In this document: positions 1-9,126 of the stretch, one piece after another
Numbering within the stretch: the first letter of the stretch is position 1
How the letters are laid out: every line of letters begins with the position of its first letter
From: Promethearchaeota archaeon
Lineage (GTDB): Archaea; Asgardarchaeota; Lokiarchaeia; Sigyniarchaeales; SOKP01
Reading direction: 5' to 3'
Assembly: GCA_019057795.1 (NCBI GenBank)
Contig: JAHLWS010000008.1
Coordinates: 1 to 55,413, forward strand
DNA length: 55,413 nucleotides
Notes under the pieces: generated by a model
The model's input: only the letters and a program-made list of their open reading frames with translations
What the model was told of the DNA's origin: nothing
Database searches by the model: none
Translations under genes and position numbers: made by a program

Positions 1-3
1 AGG

Positions 4-21
4 GCTTATCCTTTGATAAGC
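4..21. repeat. Short perfect hairpin near the window edge
   Basis: The arms GCTTATC and GATAAGC form a perfect 7-bp stem around the loop CTTT. It lies just downstream of the transposase-like fragment on the minus strand. It could be part of an insertion-sequence end or a chance hairpin. Confidence 0.3.
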
Positions 22-65
22 TTACCATTCAGTAATACTCAATGTTCCGCATTCAATTGTATGAC

Positions 66-311
66 TTACATGTCGCACTTCAACCTTTCGCTGGCACTAT
101 CTATAGATCTTCCGGTCATTTCGGAATAAAAAAAGACTCTAAGAAAGTCCTCAGCGTCATATCTTGCGTTTTTACCTTTTCTACACCCCCACATTTGAGA
201 TTCGATTGAGTCACAAAAGTTTTTAAAAAATGCTAACATATATTCATTAGAGAAAAGTGGTTTTAACTCAGCTTCCAAATCTGAAAGTGGAGATAAATAT
301 TTTATGCGCAT
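66..311 (-). pseudogene. N-terminal fragment of a DDE-type transposase
   Basis: The 81-residue product has the look of the N-terminal region of IS4/IS5-superfamily transposases: a start such as LSPLSDLEAELKPLFS, then YDAEDFLRVFFYSEMTGRS and SASERL. It ends at a TAA at 66-68. No continuation with a DDE catalytic core is readable in the remaining 65 bases in any frame, and those bases carry further stops. The ATG at 311 is the only sensible start. I infer a decayed insertion sequence that may continue as debris beyond the window; the exact IS family is not resolved. Confidence 0.5.
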
Positions 312-335
312 ACATAAATATAACCACTTTTCTCT
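249..335. repeat. 14-bp inverted repeat spanning the transposase start
   Basis: AGAGAAAAGTGGTT at 249-262 is exactly complementary to AACCACTTTTCTCT at 322-335. One arm is inside the transposase fragment and the other lies just upstream of its start codon on the minus strand. In RNA the pair could sequester the start region, or the outer arm could be a terminal repeat of the element. Confidence 0.4.
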
Positions 336-526
336 TATAAATTTTTAGATAGATTCCCACTGGAAACAAATGGAAAAAATTAATAGTTAATTAATAAAAA
401 TTAGAAGTAAATATTTATAGAAAAAGATTCAGTTAAAGAGGATTTAGAGTTCTACTTCCTTTGATACTGATACTTTAAAAATAAATCAGAAATTAATTAA
501 TATATTAAATTCAAAATTCTAGGCTT

Positions 527-1891
527 ATGATATTGGTTGAAAATAAAAGAACTCCTGCTTTTAGAGAAGACTTATGTGATTTGTGTGGTTTATGTTTTCA
601 TCTATGTCCCGTTCTACAATTACCTTTGGATGATGCAAAAGAAGAAATACAAAATTTAATCAAAGGTCGAAAGCCAAAATATGTACTTGAAAAATGCAAT
701 ACTTGTTTATCTTGCAATCTATACTGCCCACAAAACGCTAATCCATATCAATTGATACTCGAAAGATGGAATGATTTGTATAAAGAGAGAGGTGCGCCTC
801 CCCTTTACTATTTTATTTGTCCCACTGAAGATCGTAACATTTGGCAACTTCTAAATTTGTTTTTATCTAATCGAGAAAGAAGATGGATATATAAGTGGAT
901 GCATTACGTCCCTAAGAGTGAAGATACTGTTTTGTTAATTGGAAACTATACACATATATTCCCATTTATTATTGGGGGCAGTAAACTCCTTGATTACTTC
1001 AAACCTATTGATCGTATAGACCAATGGGAAGGAGGTGCTTACTTATACCAAGGAGGATACTTAGATATTGTACAAAAGATAGCTGAGAGGACAAAAAGAG
1101 ATTTTGATAGTTGGGGCGTCAAAAATGTTGTTGCCACTTTAGATGCTGTTGAGTATTTCTTCAGGGAAGTCCATCCAAAGGAAATGGGTGTGAAACACGA
1201 TCAGAATTTTATAAATTTTCATCGTTGGTTATTAGATAATATTAGCTCCGGAGAAATTAATCTTCAAAACCAACTTAATCTAACGGTTACTGTTCACGAT
1301 AATTGCTTTTCTAAAGCGTTAGGCGGATATTGGGAGGAACCAAGAACAATATTGGAGAAATGTGGTTGTAAAATACTTGAGATGAAACATATTAAAAAAG
1401 ATTCCCTATGTTGCGGGTTTGGAGCTGGAGCATCGTGGGTTAAGAATATGTCTCTACCTTTTGATATGATCTCTGAAGGAGTAAAAAAATTTAAGGAAGC
1501 AGAAGAAACCGGTGCAAAAGCTCTAATATCTTACTGTGGAGGATGTATTTATTTAATGTGGGCTACTAAGGAGTTGTTGAGGAGTAAAATAGATTTATAC
1601 CATATCATTGAAATTGTCAGGATGGCAATGGGCGAGGAATTGAGTTACCCTAAAGACCATATTAAACGAGCTTGGGATGTCATTGCGATTATAACATATT
1701 CTTTGCTACTATCGACTTTTAAGAAAAACTTTTACATAAAAAGTATTACATACGACAAAGATTTTAGCACATATAAACCAAAAAAGTATTTACTATTAAG
1801 GTTGATAAGGTATCTGTTTGATTTTAAGTTAATTAGAATCGTTTATGCTAAACTATTTTGTTTAATGATGCCAATAATGAAGACTCGATAA
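527..1891 (+). CDS. HdrD/GlpC-like iron-sulfur protein with a CCG domain
   Basis: This 454-aa protein carries two ferredoxin-type cluster motifs, CX2CX2CX3C at C17-C20-C23-C27 and C57-C60-C63-C67, followed by a cysteine-rich CCG-type module (C260, C295-C296-G297, C337 and C340 in YCGGC). This architecture is that of HdrD, GlpC and related heterodisulfide-reductase-like subunits, which pass electrons from reduced carriers or quinones to a disulfide or similar acceptor. Only one CCG repeat is evident, where HdrB/HdrD usually have two. The C-terminal 60 residues are hydrophobic and basic and may touch the membrane. No HdrA, HdrE or dehydrogenase partner lies next to it, so its substrate cannot be named. 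The ATG start has no clear Shine-Dalgarno sequence. Confidence 0.85.
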   Translation: MILVENKRTPAFREDLCDLCGLCFHLCPVLQLPLDDAKEEIQNLIKGRKPKYVLEKCNTCLSCNLYCPQNANPYQLILERWNDLYKERGAPPLYYFICPTEDRNIWQLLNLFLSNRERRWIYKWMHYVPKSEDTVLLIGNYTHIFPFIIGGSKLLDYFKPIDRIDQWEGGAYLYQGGYLDIVQKIAERTKRDFDSWGVKNVVATLDAVEYFFREVHPKEMGVKHDQNFINFHRWLLDNISSGEINLQNQLNLTVTVHDNCFSKALGGYWEEPRTILEKCGCKILEMKHIKKDSLCCGFGAGASWVKNMSLPFDMISEGVKKFKEAEETGAKALISYCGGCIYLMWATKELLRSKIDLYHIIEIVRMAMGEELSYPKDHIKRAWDVIAIITYSLLLSTFKKNFYIKSITYDKDFSTYKPKKYLLLRLIRYLFDFKLIRIVYAKLFCLMMPIMKTR

Positions 1892-2065
1892 AATATAATT
1901 TTATATTTTCTATATTGTTTAATTATTAACTAATTATTACTAAAAATTTATTAAAAGTAATAAAATATGAGTGAAAAAATTTTAATAAATTATATAATTA
2001 TGAGAAATTTTTATATTAATCTAACCCAAAAAAGGTATTAAAATTTGTTAAAGGGTTAAACCACA

Positions 2066-2073
2066 TTTAAATA
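2066..2073 (+). promoter_or_regulatory. TATA-like element upstream of the secreted protein gene
   Basis: TTTAAATA within CCACATTTAAATAGG lies about 80 nt before the GTG start at 2150. This would place transcription start near 2095-2100 and give a leader of about 50 nt. It is a sequence match only. Confidence 0.35.
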
Positions 2074-2149
2074 GGTGAGTTTCCAATATAATATTAATCA
2101 AATGTTTTAAACTAAAATATTTGTTAAACTTTATACAAAAAAGTAATGG

Positions 2150-5100
2150 GTGAAAATTATAATAAATAAAAAAAAACTAACGCCTTTAATAGCAATTGTT
2201 TTATTTATATTGCTAGGCGCATTTAATATAAGTTCTGGTATCGCAATTCACATGCAAGGAGACGGAGCAACCTTTAACCTTGATAAAGCGGATCCGGTAG
2301 GATACGGTGTTTATATTCCAGCACCAAATATGTATGCTACTATGTCGATAACTGGGTCAAATCAGGGAGAATTTGTTTCAATGGATTGGGACGGAACACC
2401 ATGGCAAACAGAAACAGTAGATTATCCAGGAAATGATATTAGTTATGCATATCCGTGGTACTTTGAAAATTATCCACTTATTAGTAGTACGACTGATAAT
2501 GGCTATATTAACCCTTGGTCAGTACAATGGCTGAATGTAAGCGCATATGAGGCAGAAAATGATACTTTATCGCCTTATACTTTTAATACTGCATTTAATT
2601 ACTATGTTATGGCTGAAGGAAGTGAATTAATTGTGCCATTAAATCATTCTATCCCTATACAAGTTGATATCATGATTCATAATACAGGGCCTAAAATATT
2701 AAAATTTGATTGGTTAACTGATAATCCCGCGGCAGTAACATCTAGTTATGAATTAATATCCCCATCAGGTAAAATAGTGATGACAGATTTTCAAACTGCT
2801 CAGTCTATGATGGGTGGAGTTAATGTGTTTGATTATATTGCATTTGTTGCTAATAACATTGGTACATATAGATTATTAGTAGAGGCTGCGCATAACAAAC
2901 CTGCTTATTTAAATTTGGAATTTTTACAAACTCACATATCTACCTTACCTTTAGAAAAATTAACCTTTGAAGGAAATGGTGATGAAAATCCTACATTACA
3001 TGAGATGTATGATATAGAATGGCAATCTAACTGGTTTAAGATTAATGGAAAAAAAGGAGATTTATTTAGATTAGATTTAGGAATAGATTACATCTCTATA
3101 GTACCTATGATAGATGCGTGGCTACCCTGTGAAAATGGATATATTTTAGATTCTACTATTACAACTGGAGTTTACGATCTTTACTTCCCTAACAGTGGTG
3201 CAGCATATATTTCTTTCAATGACGCTCAATATGGTCAGTGGTATAGATATTCGGTATTCTTGAGTGAAATTGAAGTTTCAGATTATAATATCGGGGATAA
3301 TATTACGAGTATAAGAGTATCGAGGGACCAAAGGAAAGCAATAGATTTTACAATAGAGCAGGATTCTTTTGTAAGATTCAACTTTACTGAATGGGGTGAC
3401 GGAGATGCTAAAATATCTTCGATGGGAACAGACAGGGGTTTTATTTTTAAAGATGCTAAAAAGCTTGACTGTTATGAAATCTTAAGTCCTATTGAAACAA
3501 AGACCGTGGATACAATGGATTTTTATTACTATTATTTCCCTGTGGGGGAGTATGAAGCAATAATTAAAAATACTGACTATCAATGTGACGGTGTCCTACA
3601 AATTAGTTCAAACTTTGTTGAATGGGCGAATGATACTATTCCAGTAAATTCATTAACTTATCCAGAAGTAGATGCCTCCCAATATATAACTCTTGAATTT
3701 GGTCCCGATGAGTATTATTCAAGTCTTAAAGAAGCTCAATGGATTGGAATAAATATAACAGAACCAGGTCAGTATATATTAAATACAACAATATGGGCAA
3801 CAGATAATAGTGGTGCTTCTGCTACTGGCGGCGTTTCCCAACTTTATACATATAATGCTACAGATACAAGTTATTATAGCTTTGGTTATCCACAGCCCGC
3901 ATTTTCTACTGATGGAAGTTCTACTCAAAATGACTTATTATTTATTGGTGCCTCAACAAGATGGACAGGTATGCTCTTTAATTTTTCAATCCCGGGCTCG
4001 GTAGGGGGATTTATGACTCCATGGGTTTATACAACAGGAGGATGGAGTACTATGTCACATTCTGATGGAACTAGTGAACTAACCCAAGATGGGGTTATAG
4101 AATTCACATTAACTGATAATGACTTTAGAGATTGGACACGTGGAGCTGGATCTTATGCTATTGATCCTTCTATTGATGAGAACGATTATTATTGGTCGAT
4201 ATTACAGTGTACTTCTGATTATAGTACTGTGCCAATTATTGAATTAATAACACTTTTAAACCAAACAATTAGAGGAGATGTGAATTTTGCTCTTTTAAGA
4301 GAAAGTGGTTATGAATACTGTGATACTTGGGGACCAACATGGTTAGATCAGCCTATTCAACCAGATGGATTGAGAGTTAGTCGAGATGAAGATAATGATT
4401 TCTTTGGTACTCTTGAATACGATTCTGATGAAAGTTTTATAATCGAGTCATCTGAACCTTTTACAATTGGATTTGAAGAAGGACTATACAAATTGTTAAT
4501 CGTTCCAGAAAATTGGGACTTTTCAGGTTCAATCAGAATTCGATTTGCTGTTGAAAATTATTGGCCTTATAAAGCGCACGCGACATATAATATTTCTGCT
4601 TTAACACCATATCCAAATTTACATTTGTTTGATATAAACAATTATACTGCAACTGGTTACGGACATAACAATGATACGCTTTATAATTACGGACTTATCA
4701 AGACCTATAATCATACCGAAGTGTCTTTAGGATCAGTTGGTTTCGATCGAGCCTATTTTCTCCTTGAAGTCTATGGTAAAGCTTATCAATGGACTCAATT
4801 AGTTGTAGCAATGCAGAATGTTAGTAACTATGATTTATTTTTATTACAAGATCTTCCTTGGGTTGATAATTACGGTCCCAATTATGAAGTTATAAACCCC
4901 ATATCCGGTGATTGGGATAATGTAGCAGTAAATAAAACCTATGAATTTGGAGTACATGTTGATCATTTCTTTTTACTATTTAAAGCTAATGATATCTTTC
5001 CAAATGAAATCATGACTTTTAGGATTGCTTTGAGTCAATATAACACAACAGCATTGTATGCCAGTGAAATCACCGCAACATACACTCCTCCTGTGCCAGA

Positions 5101-5206
5101 TCTAGGTCCACTTATTTTAACTTTATTGATTGCAATACCCTCAGCTATAGGAGTCGCTGTTGTAGTTGTTTATGTGGTAAAAAAGAGAAGCGGTTCAAAA
5201 CAGTAA
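2150..5206 (+). CDS. Large secreted protein with C-terminal membrane anchor
   Basis: This 1018-aa protein starts at GTG 2150; the nearby ATG at 2146 is out of frame. Residues 1-32 form a typical signal peptide: a basic stretch with KKK followed by a hydrophobic core ending near the SSGIA segment. The body is rich in Asn, Tyr, Trp and Thr with many N-glycosylation sequons (N-X-S/T). A single transmembrane helix near residues 985-1008 is followed by the basic tail KKRSGSKQ. It therefore faces the cell exterior, anchored at its C terminus. No catalytic motif is recognisable; it may be an S-layer-like or adhesion-type surface protein. It stands alone, with oligo-T terminator sequence immediately downstream. 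Confidence 0.75.
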   Translation: MKIIINKKKLTPLIAIVLFILLGAFNISSGIAIHMQGDGATFNLDKADPVGYGVYIPAPNMYATMSITGSNQGEFVSMDWDGTPWQTETVDYPGNDISYAYPWYFENYPLISSTTDNGYINPWSVQWLNVSAYEAENDTLSPYTFNTAFNYYVMAEGSELIVPLNHSIPIQVDIMIHNTGPKILKFDWLTDNPAAVTSSYELISPSGKIVMTDFQTAQSMMGGVNVFDYIAFVANNIGTYRLLVEAAHNKPAYLNLEFLQTHISTLPLEKLTFEGNGDENPTLHEMYDIEWQSNWFKINGKKGDLFRLDLGIDYISIVPMIDAWLPCENGYILDSTITTGVYDLYFPNSGAAYISFNDAQYGQWYRYSVFLSEIEVSDYNIGDNITSIRVSRDQRKAIDFTIEQDSFVRFNFTEWGDGDAKISSMGTDRGFIFKDAKKLDCYEILSPIETKTVDTMDFYYYYFPVGEYEAIIKNTDYQCDGVLQISSNFVEWANDTIPVNSLTYPEVDASQYITLEFGPDEYYSSLKEAQWIGINITEPGQYILNTTIWATDNSGASATGGVSQLYTYNATDTSYYSFGYPQPAFSTDGSSTQNDLLFIGASTRWTGMLFNFSIPGSVGGFMTPWVYTTGGWSTMSHSDGTSELTQDGVIEFTLTDNDFRDWTRGAGSYAIDPSIDENDYYWSILQCTSDYSTVPIIELITLLNQTIRGDVNFALLRESGYEYCDTWGPTWLDQPIQPDGLRVSRDEDNDFFGTLEYDSDESFIIESSEPFTIGFEEGLYKLLIVPENWDFSGSIRIRFAVENYWPYKAHATYNISALTPYPNLHLFDINNYTATGYGHNNDTLYNYGLIKTYNHTEVSLGSVGFDRAYFLLEVYGKAYQWTQLVVAMQNVSNYDLFLLQDLPWVDNYGPNYEVINPISGDWDNVAVNKTYEFGVHVDHFFLLFKANDIFPNEIMTFRIALSQYNTTALYASEITATYTPPVPDLGPLILTLLIAIPSAIGVAVVVVYVVKKRSGSKQ

Positions 5207-5221
5207 ATTTAAATTAATTAA

Positions 5222-5232
5222 TTTTTTTTTTT
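5222..5232 (+). terminator. Oligo-T terminator after the secreted protein gene
   Basis: An uninterrupted run of 11 T follows the stop codon by 15 nt, and a second T run lies just after it. Archaeal RNA polymerase terminates at such tracts without a hairpin. Confidence 0.5.
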
Positions 5233-5371
5233 GTTTTTAATATATAAACACACATTTTTTTATGTACTTCTTGTCTTTTAGAATAATAAAGAATGCTCAT
5301 TTGCATTATTATTCCAATTAATTATAATCTCCTGAAAAATATCATTTAAATATTGTATAAATTGTGTTCAA

Positions 5372-6427
5372 ATGGATTTAATTAACCAAAAATTTCTAAG
5401 AGAAGCAAGATTTTATGAAAAAATCGATGAAAAATACTCCCAATGCTTAACTTGTGAAAGAAAATGCAAAATAGCAAAAGAAAAAGTTGGTTATTGTCAA
5501 ACTCGAATTAATATAGCCGGAGTTATCTATACAATTGTTTATGGATTAATTCCTGCTTTATCTTTCAATCCTATAGAAAAAAAACCATTATTTCATTATC
5601 ATCCAGGAAGTACAGCTATAACGGTTGGTACTTATGGATGCAACTTCAATTGTTTTTGGTGTCAAAATCACCATATTTCACATCCTAAAGAAAGTATTGT
5701 TGATTTGGCCAGAAAGGCAAAAGATTATCTGTCCCCAGAAAAAGTAATCGAACTAGCTCTAACAAATAATTGCCAGGGAACATCAATCTCGTTTAATGAG
5801 CCTACTCTACTATTTGAATACTCATTGGATGTGTTTAAATTGGCAAAAAAGGAAGGACTATACAACACATACGTTACGAATGGATATATGACTGAGGAAG
5901 TATTAAAAGAATTGGTGAAAAGCGGATTAGATGCCATGAATATAGATATCAAAGGCGATGGTAAGATGATTAAAAAATATTGTAAAGCGGACATAGAAAA
6001 TGTATGGGAAACTGCCATCCTAGCAAAGGATTTAGGTGTTCATATAGAACTAACAACACTTCTTATTGAAGATTTTAACACTAATGATGAAGTTACTAAA
6101 TCAATATCTGAGAGGATAATCAATGATCTGGGAAAAGAAACGCCATATCATATAAGTCGATTTTTTCCTCATTACAAATCCCATGAATATAACCTTTTTA
6201 AAACCACTCCAATAAAATATTTACACAAAACCTATGACATTGCTAAACAGGTTGGTTTAGAATTCGTGTATTTAGGAAATTTAGCTCATTCACATTATGA
6301 AAACACATATTGTCCTAGATGCTCAAAATTAGCTATTGAACGCCCTATTTATGGATTGACCAAAATTAATTTAAAAATAGATGGGACTTGTGCCCATTGC
6401 GGATTTCCTATCATAAAAACCTCGTAA
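5372..6427 (+). CDS. amrS: AmmeMemoRadiSam-type radical SAM enzyme
   Basis: This 351-aa protein has the radical SAM CX3CX2C motif at C90-C94-C97 (CNFNCFWCQN), which binds the [4Fe-4S] cluster that cleaves S-adenosylmethionine. It also has the N-terminal cysteine set C25-C28-C32-C42 and the C-terminal pairs C314-C317 and C340-C343 characteristic of the PflA-like AmmeMemoRadiSam branch. In many genomes the enzyme is encoded with the AMMECR1 and Memo-like proteins; neither is present in this window. The biological product of the system is not established. The ATG start gives the full family length. Downstream is a 130-bp gap holding a promoter for the next (broken) gene. Confidence 0.85.
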   Translation: MDLINQKFLREARFYEKIDEKYSQCLTCERKCKIAKEKVGYCQTRINIAGVIYTIVYGLIPALSFNPIEKKPLFHYHPGSTAITVGTYGCNFNCFWCQNHHISHPKESIVDLARKAKDYLSPEKVIELALTNNCQGTSISFNEPTLLFEYSLDVFKLAKKEGLYNTYVTNGYMTEEVLKELVKSGLDAMNIDIKGDGKMIKKYCKADIENVWETAILAKDLGVHIELTTLLIEDFNTNDEVTKSISERIINDLGKETPYHISRFFPHYKSHEYNLFKTTPIKYLHKTYDIAKQVGLEFVYLGNLAHSHYENTYCPRCSKLAIERPIYGLTKINLKIDGTCAHCGFPIIKTS

Positions 6428-6466
6428 TCAAAATATTAACAATTTACTTTTTCGTTATTGTCTGGG

Positions 6467-6476
6467 TTTATATATA
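6467..6476 (+). promoter_or_regulatory. TATA box upstream of the broken AAA ATPase gene
   Basis: TTTATATATA lies 85 nt before the ATG at 6561. A start of transcription 25-30 nt downstream would fall at the palindrome at 6499-6525. Confidence 0.45.
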
Positions 6477-6498
6477 GATTTTAAAATTTATTATTAGT

Positions 6499-6525
6499 GA
6501 GATTTTATATTGAATATAAAATCTC
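6499..6525. repeat. 27-bp near-perfect palindrome at the predicted transcription start
   Basis: GAGATTTTATATT at 6499-6511 and AATATAAAATCTC at 6513-6525 are exact reverse complements separated by one G. The position just downstream of the TATA box is where an archaeal repressor would block polymerase. In RNA it would instead form a strong leader hairpin. Confidence 0.55.
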
Positions 6526-6560
6526 AAAAAGCAAAAATCTATGTGTAAAGGTTTTTAATT

Positions 6561-7271
6561 ATGGCAAAGAAACCCGTAACTAAAAATAGTCAGATTAGTA
6601 AAGCTAAAAAAGAAACGAAAAAGGTTCCTCCTAAAACAACCACTAATAAAACCACGCCTAAAAAGCCTGCTCCTATAAAAAAAAACGCCTCCTAAAAAGC
6701 AAACACCACAAAAAGCTAAAGTAAAAGTACTAAGCAATCTTTCAATTTTGAAAAGTTCTCCTTATATAAAGCAGAAAAATGAAGCAAAAACAGCTCAGAA
6801 GCAATTATCTCTAAAAGATTTATTTGAAAAGAATTTACTTTCTCAGAAAGAAGAAAAACTTGAGATCGTATTAACCGGACAATACGAGCAAGCTCTTGAT
6901 TTAATGTTCGAAGCTGATGCTTCTAACTTATATCCAATCCTGGTAGGGCCTCCAGGAATTGGTAAAACAACGCTATGCAGATATTATGCTCAGTCAAGGG
7001 CAGAGATTACTGGAAACGACTCGTTTGAGTGGATTACTTTTGACGAATCCATAACATGAACGATGGATCTTACGATATTCACGAGTTTTCTACAAATTAC
7101 TATGGAAAAATGATACTTAATCATACTGAAAAAGTATCGAACTCTCAGATACTATCAAAAGCACCAGATAAATTTCTTGTTACCAATAAATGTTTTGAGA
7201 ACTTATTAGAACATTTTGAGATGCTAAAACTCGACCCTCCAAAAGTAATCAAGAACAAAAATAAAAAGTAA
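6561..7271 (+). pseudogene. Broken MoxR-like AAA ATPase gene
   Basis: The reading frame opens with ATG 6561 into a Lys/Pro/Thr-rich tail-like N terminus. It shifts frame at a run of nine A near 6677-6685; removing one A joins it directly to the frame containing 6748-7059. That part has a helical segment and the Walker A motif GPPGIGKTT, as in MoxR-type AAA ATPases, then stops after WITFDESIT at 7057-7059. A second frame from 7056 to 7271 gives a 71-aa C-terminal remnant. Walker B, the sensors and the arginine finger are missing, so an internal deletion is likely in addition to the frameshift. The N-terminal shift alone could be a homopolymer sequencing error, but the truncation of the ATPase core could not. 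Confidence 0.7.
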
Positions 7272-7277
7272 TCGTTT

Positions 7278-8039
7278 TTAGAAATAGATTTTCAACCAAT
7301 TTAATGTTTCTTTAATAAAAACTTGTAAGTGTTTTTCATCAAAATCGTGAGTTGCGTCTTGAACCTCTATTAATTTATGATTCTCGCCTTGTGGCATCAT
7401 ACTGAAAGCCTTCTTCGTTAATTCTAAGGGAGTTTGTTCGTCCGCCGTGCCCTGTATTATAAGCGTAGGAGGTTCGAGTTTCTTCAAAACAGGTCGGACT
7501 CGAAATTTACCAAACTCCGTCACAAAGCTCATATCAATTATTATAGGATCATATTCTCCGGAAGATGGAATTTTCACAGGTCCTTTATCTATATCTTTAA
7601 ACCATTCTGATTGATCTCCTGTTGTATGAAGTAACATCACGGGAGCCCAAAATACATAAGAAGTAATTCCAGGTAAATTTGCTTTTAATGTAGTAATCCC
7701 ACCAAATGAGAGTCCCAATACTGCTATTTTTGAATACCCTTGATTTTTGATCCAGCCATAGACATTCTCTAGATCGGTAGACTGTTTGAGTAAATTTACT
7801 GGTTCTCTCTTATTTTCACCAGAACCAGAAAAATCAAAAATCAGTACATCATAACCTTCTTTATTTAAAGCTTTAGCTGTTTCAGGAAAGCGCTCCAACT
7901 CGTATTTATCACCTGTAAACCCATGACACATTATAAGGATGGGAGGTTTAGCAGAATTGTTTTCTTCTGATGCTATAAAAAATACTCCATGAAGCTCATT
8001 CCCATTCGTACTGGGGATTAATACTTTTCTTTCTTCCAT
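7278..8039 (-). CDS. Alpha/beta hydrolase
   Basis: This 253-aa protein is a complete single-domain alpha/beta hydrolase of the serine esterase/peptidase type. It has the oxyanion-hole HGF at 39-41, the nucleophile elbow GLSFGG with S111, the acid D200 in QGTADEQTP and H231 in DATHDF. There is no signal peptide, so it should be cytosolic. The family includes carboxylesterases and acylaminoacyl-peptidase-like enzymes, and the substrate cannot be predicted. It converges on the AAA pseudogene (6-bp gap) and is divergent from a second hydrolase gene at 8195. Confidence 0.85.
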   Translation of the reverse strand: MEERKVLIPSTNGNELHGVFFIASEENNSAKPPILIMCHGFTGDKYELERFPETAKALNKEGYDVLIFDFSGSGENKREPVNLLKQSTDLENVYGWIKNQGYSKIAVLGLSFGGITTLKANLPGITSYVFWAPVMLLHTTGDQSEWFKDIDKGPVKIPSSGEYDPIIIDMSFVTEFGKFRVRPVLKKLEPPTLIIQGTADEQTPLELTKKAFSMMPQGENHKLIEVQDATHDFDEKHLQVFIKETLNWLKIYF

Positions 8040-8194
8040 AGAAATTACCTGTTATAACATGAAAAAAGTATAATAAAAGTAATGATTTTAAAGTAGAATC
8101 ATTTTTAAAATTAATTTTTAAATGAATATTTCTAAGCAAAAAATCTTAAATAGAACTGATCCCTTGATAAAATAATTATTAAATAGAGATTAAT

Positions 8195-9040
8195 GTGGAA
8201 ATTATGACTGAAGAATATGCTGATTTAAATGGAGTTAAAATTTGTTATGAAATTTATGGAGAGGGGTATCCATTATTTTTAGTTCATGGATTTGGAGCAA
8301 AAAAGGAATCTTGGATAGCTCAAGTACCTGAGTTATCTAAGCATTTTAAAGTTATTAGACTTGACAATCGCGGGGCGGGAAAATCAGATAGACCCGAAAC
8401 AAAATACACCATGGAAATATTTGCTGATGATATTATAAACCTTATGGACCATCTTGGAATTGAAAAAGCAAATGTGTGCGGGTGGTCACTAGGAGGGATG
8501 ATAGTTCAGAATTTTGTTTTAAAATATCCTGATAGAGTAAATAAAGTAATTTTAATTAATACTAATTACGGTTTCCCTGATTCATCAGGACCAGAAGTCT
8601 ATAAAAATATGCGTCTTAGCGAGTTAGAGTTGAAAAAAGAGGATCCCGCCAAAGCATGGTGGTCTGGAACCCGTACAAGTTTTTATATAAAATTTAGGAA
8701 ACAAATGGAAGCAGACCCTTCAAAAAAGTGGTATGGCGTATGGTCCGCAGAAGATTTAATAAAAGAAAGTGCGATCAACCCCCCTACAGCTAAAGACATT
8801 AATATGCAAGCTGGAGCATTAAAAACCCACAACACATTCGATAAATTAGATACCATAAACAATCCCACGCTATTACTTACTGCTTCCCACGATAGGTTAA
8901 CTCCAAAATCATCGATGGAAAAGATTCATGAAAAAATACCTAATAGTACACTCGTAGTTATTGAAAAGGCTGGTCATAGCAGCCCTCTCGAAAAAACTCC
9001 AGAAGTTAATCAAAATATAATTGAATTTTTAAAATCATAA
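8195..9040 (+). CDS. Alpha/beta hydrolase
   Basis: This 281-aa protein has all alpha/beta-hydrolase landmarks: HGFG at 31-34, the nucleophile motif GWSLGG with S98, D233 in TASHDRLTP and H261 in KAGHSSP. The segment DNRGAGKSDRP at 57-67 is typical of the haloperoxidase/epoxide-hydrolase/esterase branch. It differs clearly from the neighbouring hydrolase, so it is not a recent duplicate. The start is either GTG 8195 or the in-frame ATG 8204, a three-residue difference; an ATG at 8193 is out of frame. The substrate is unknown. Confidence 0.85.
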   Translation: MEIMTEEYADLNGVKICYEIYGEGYPLFLVHGFGAKKESWIAQVPELSKHFKVIRLDNRGAGKSDRPETKYTMEIFADDIINLMDHLGIEKANVCGWSLGGMIVQNFVLKYPDRVNKVILINTNYGFPDSSGPEVYKNMRLSELELKKEDPAKAWWSGTRTSFYIKFRKQMEADPSKKWYGVWSAEDLIKESAINPPTAKDINMQAGALKTHNTFDKLDTINNPTLLLTASHDRLTPKSSMEKIHEKIPNSTLVVIEKAGHSSPLEKTPEVNQNIIEFLKS

Positions 9041-9081
9041 TTTTTCCTTTTTTTTTAGATTTATTTTTTACCTTTTTTCTA
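9041..9081. terminator. T-rich region between convergent genes
   Basis: Several T runs, including an uninterrupted stretch of about nine T, follow the plus-strand hydrolase. On the other strand the A-rich complement offers little, so it probably terminates only the plus-strand transcript. Confidence 0.4.
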
Positions 9082-9126
9082 AGAAAACAAGATTCAAATA
9101 TCTCGAATGTGTAATTTTTCGTTTAT

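Noticed and set aside
6555..6737. Minus-strand frame over the start of the AAA pseudogene
   Set aside because: It is the complement of a Lys/Pro-rich coding stretch and gives a Phe/Arg-rich product with no family look; the plus-strand frame explains the region.
8080..8104. Imperfect stem AATGATT/AATCATT between the two hydrolase genes
   Set aside because: Only 7 bp of A/T-rich pairing, as expected by chance in this composition.
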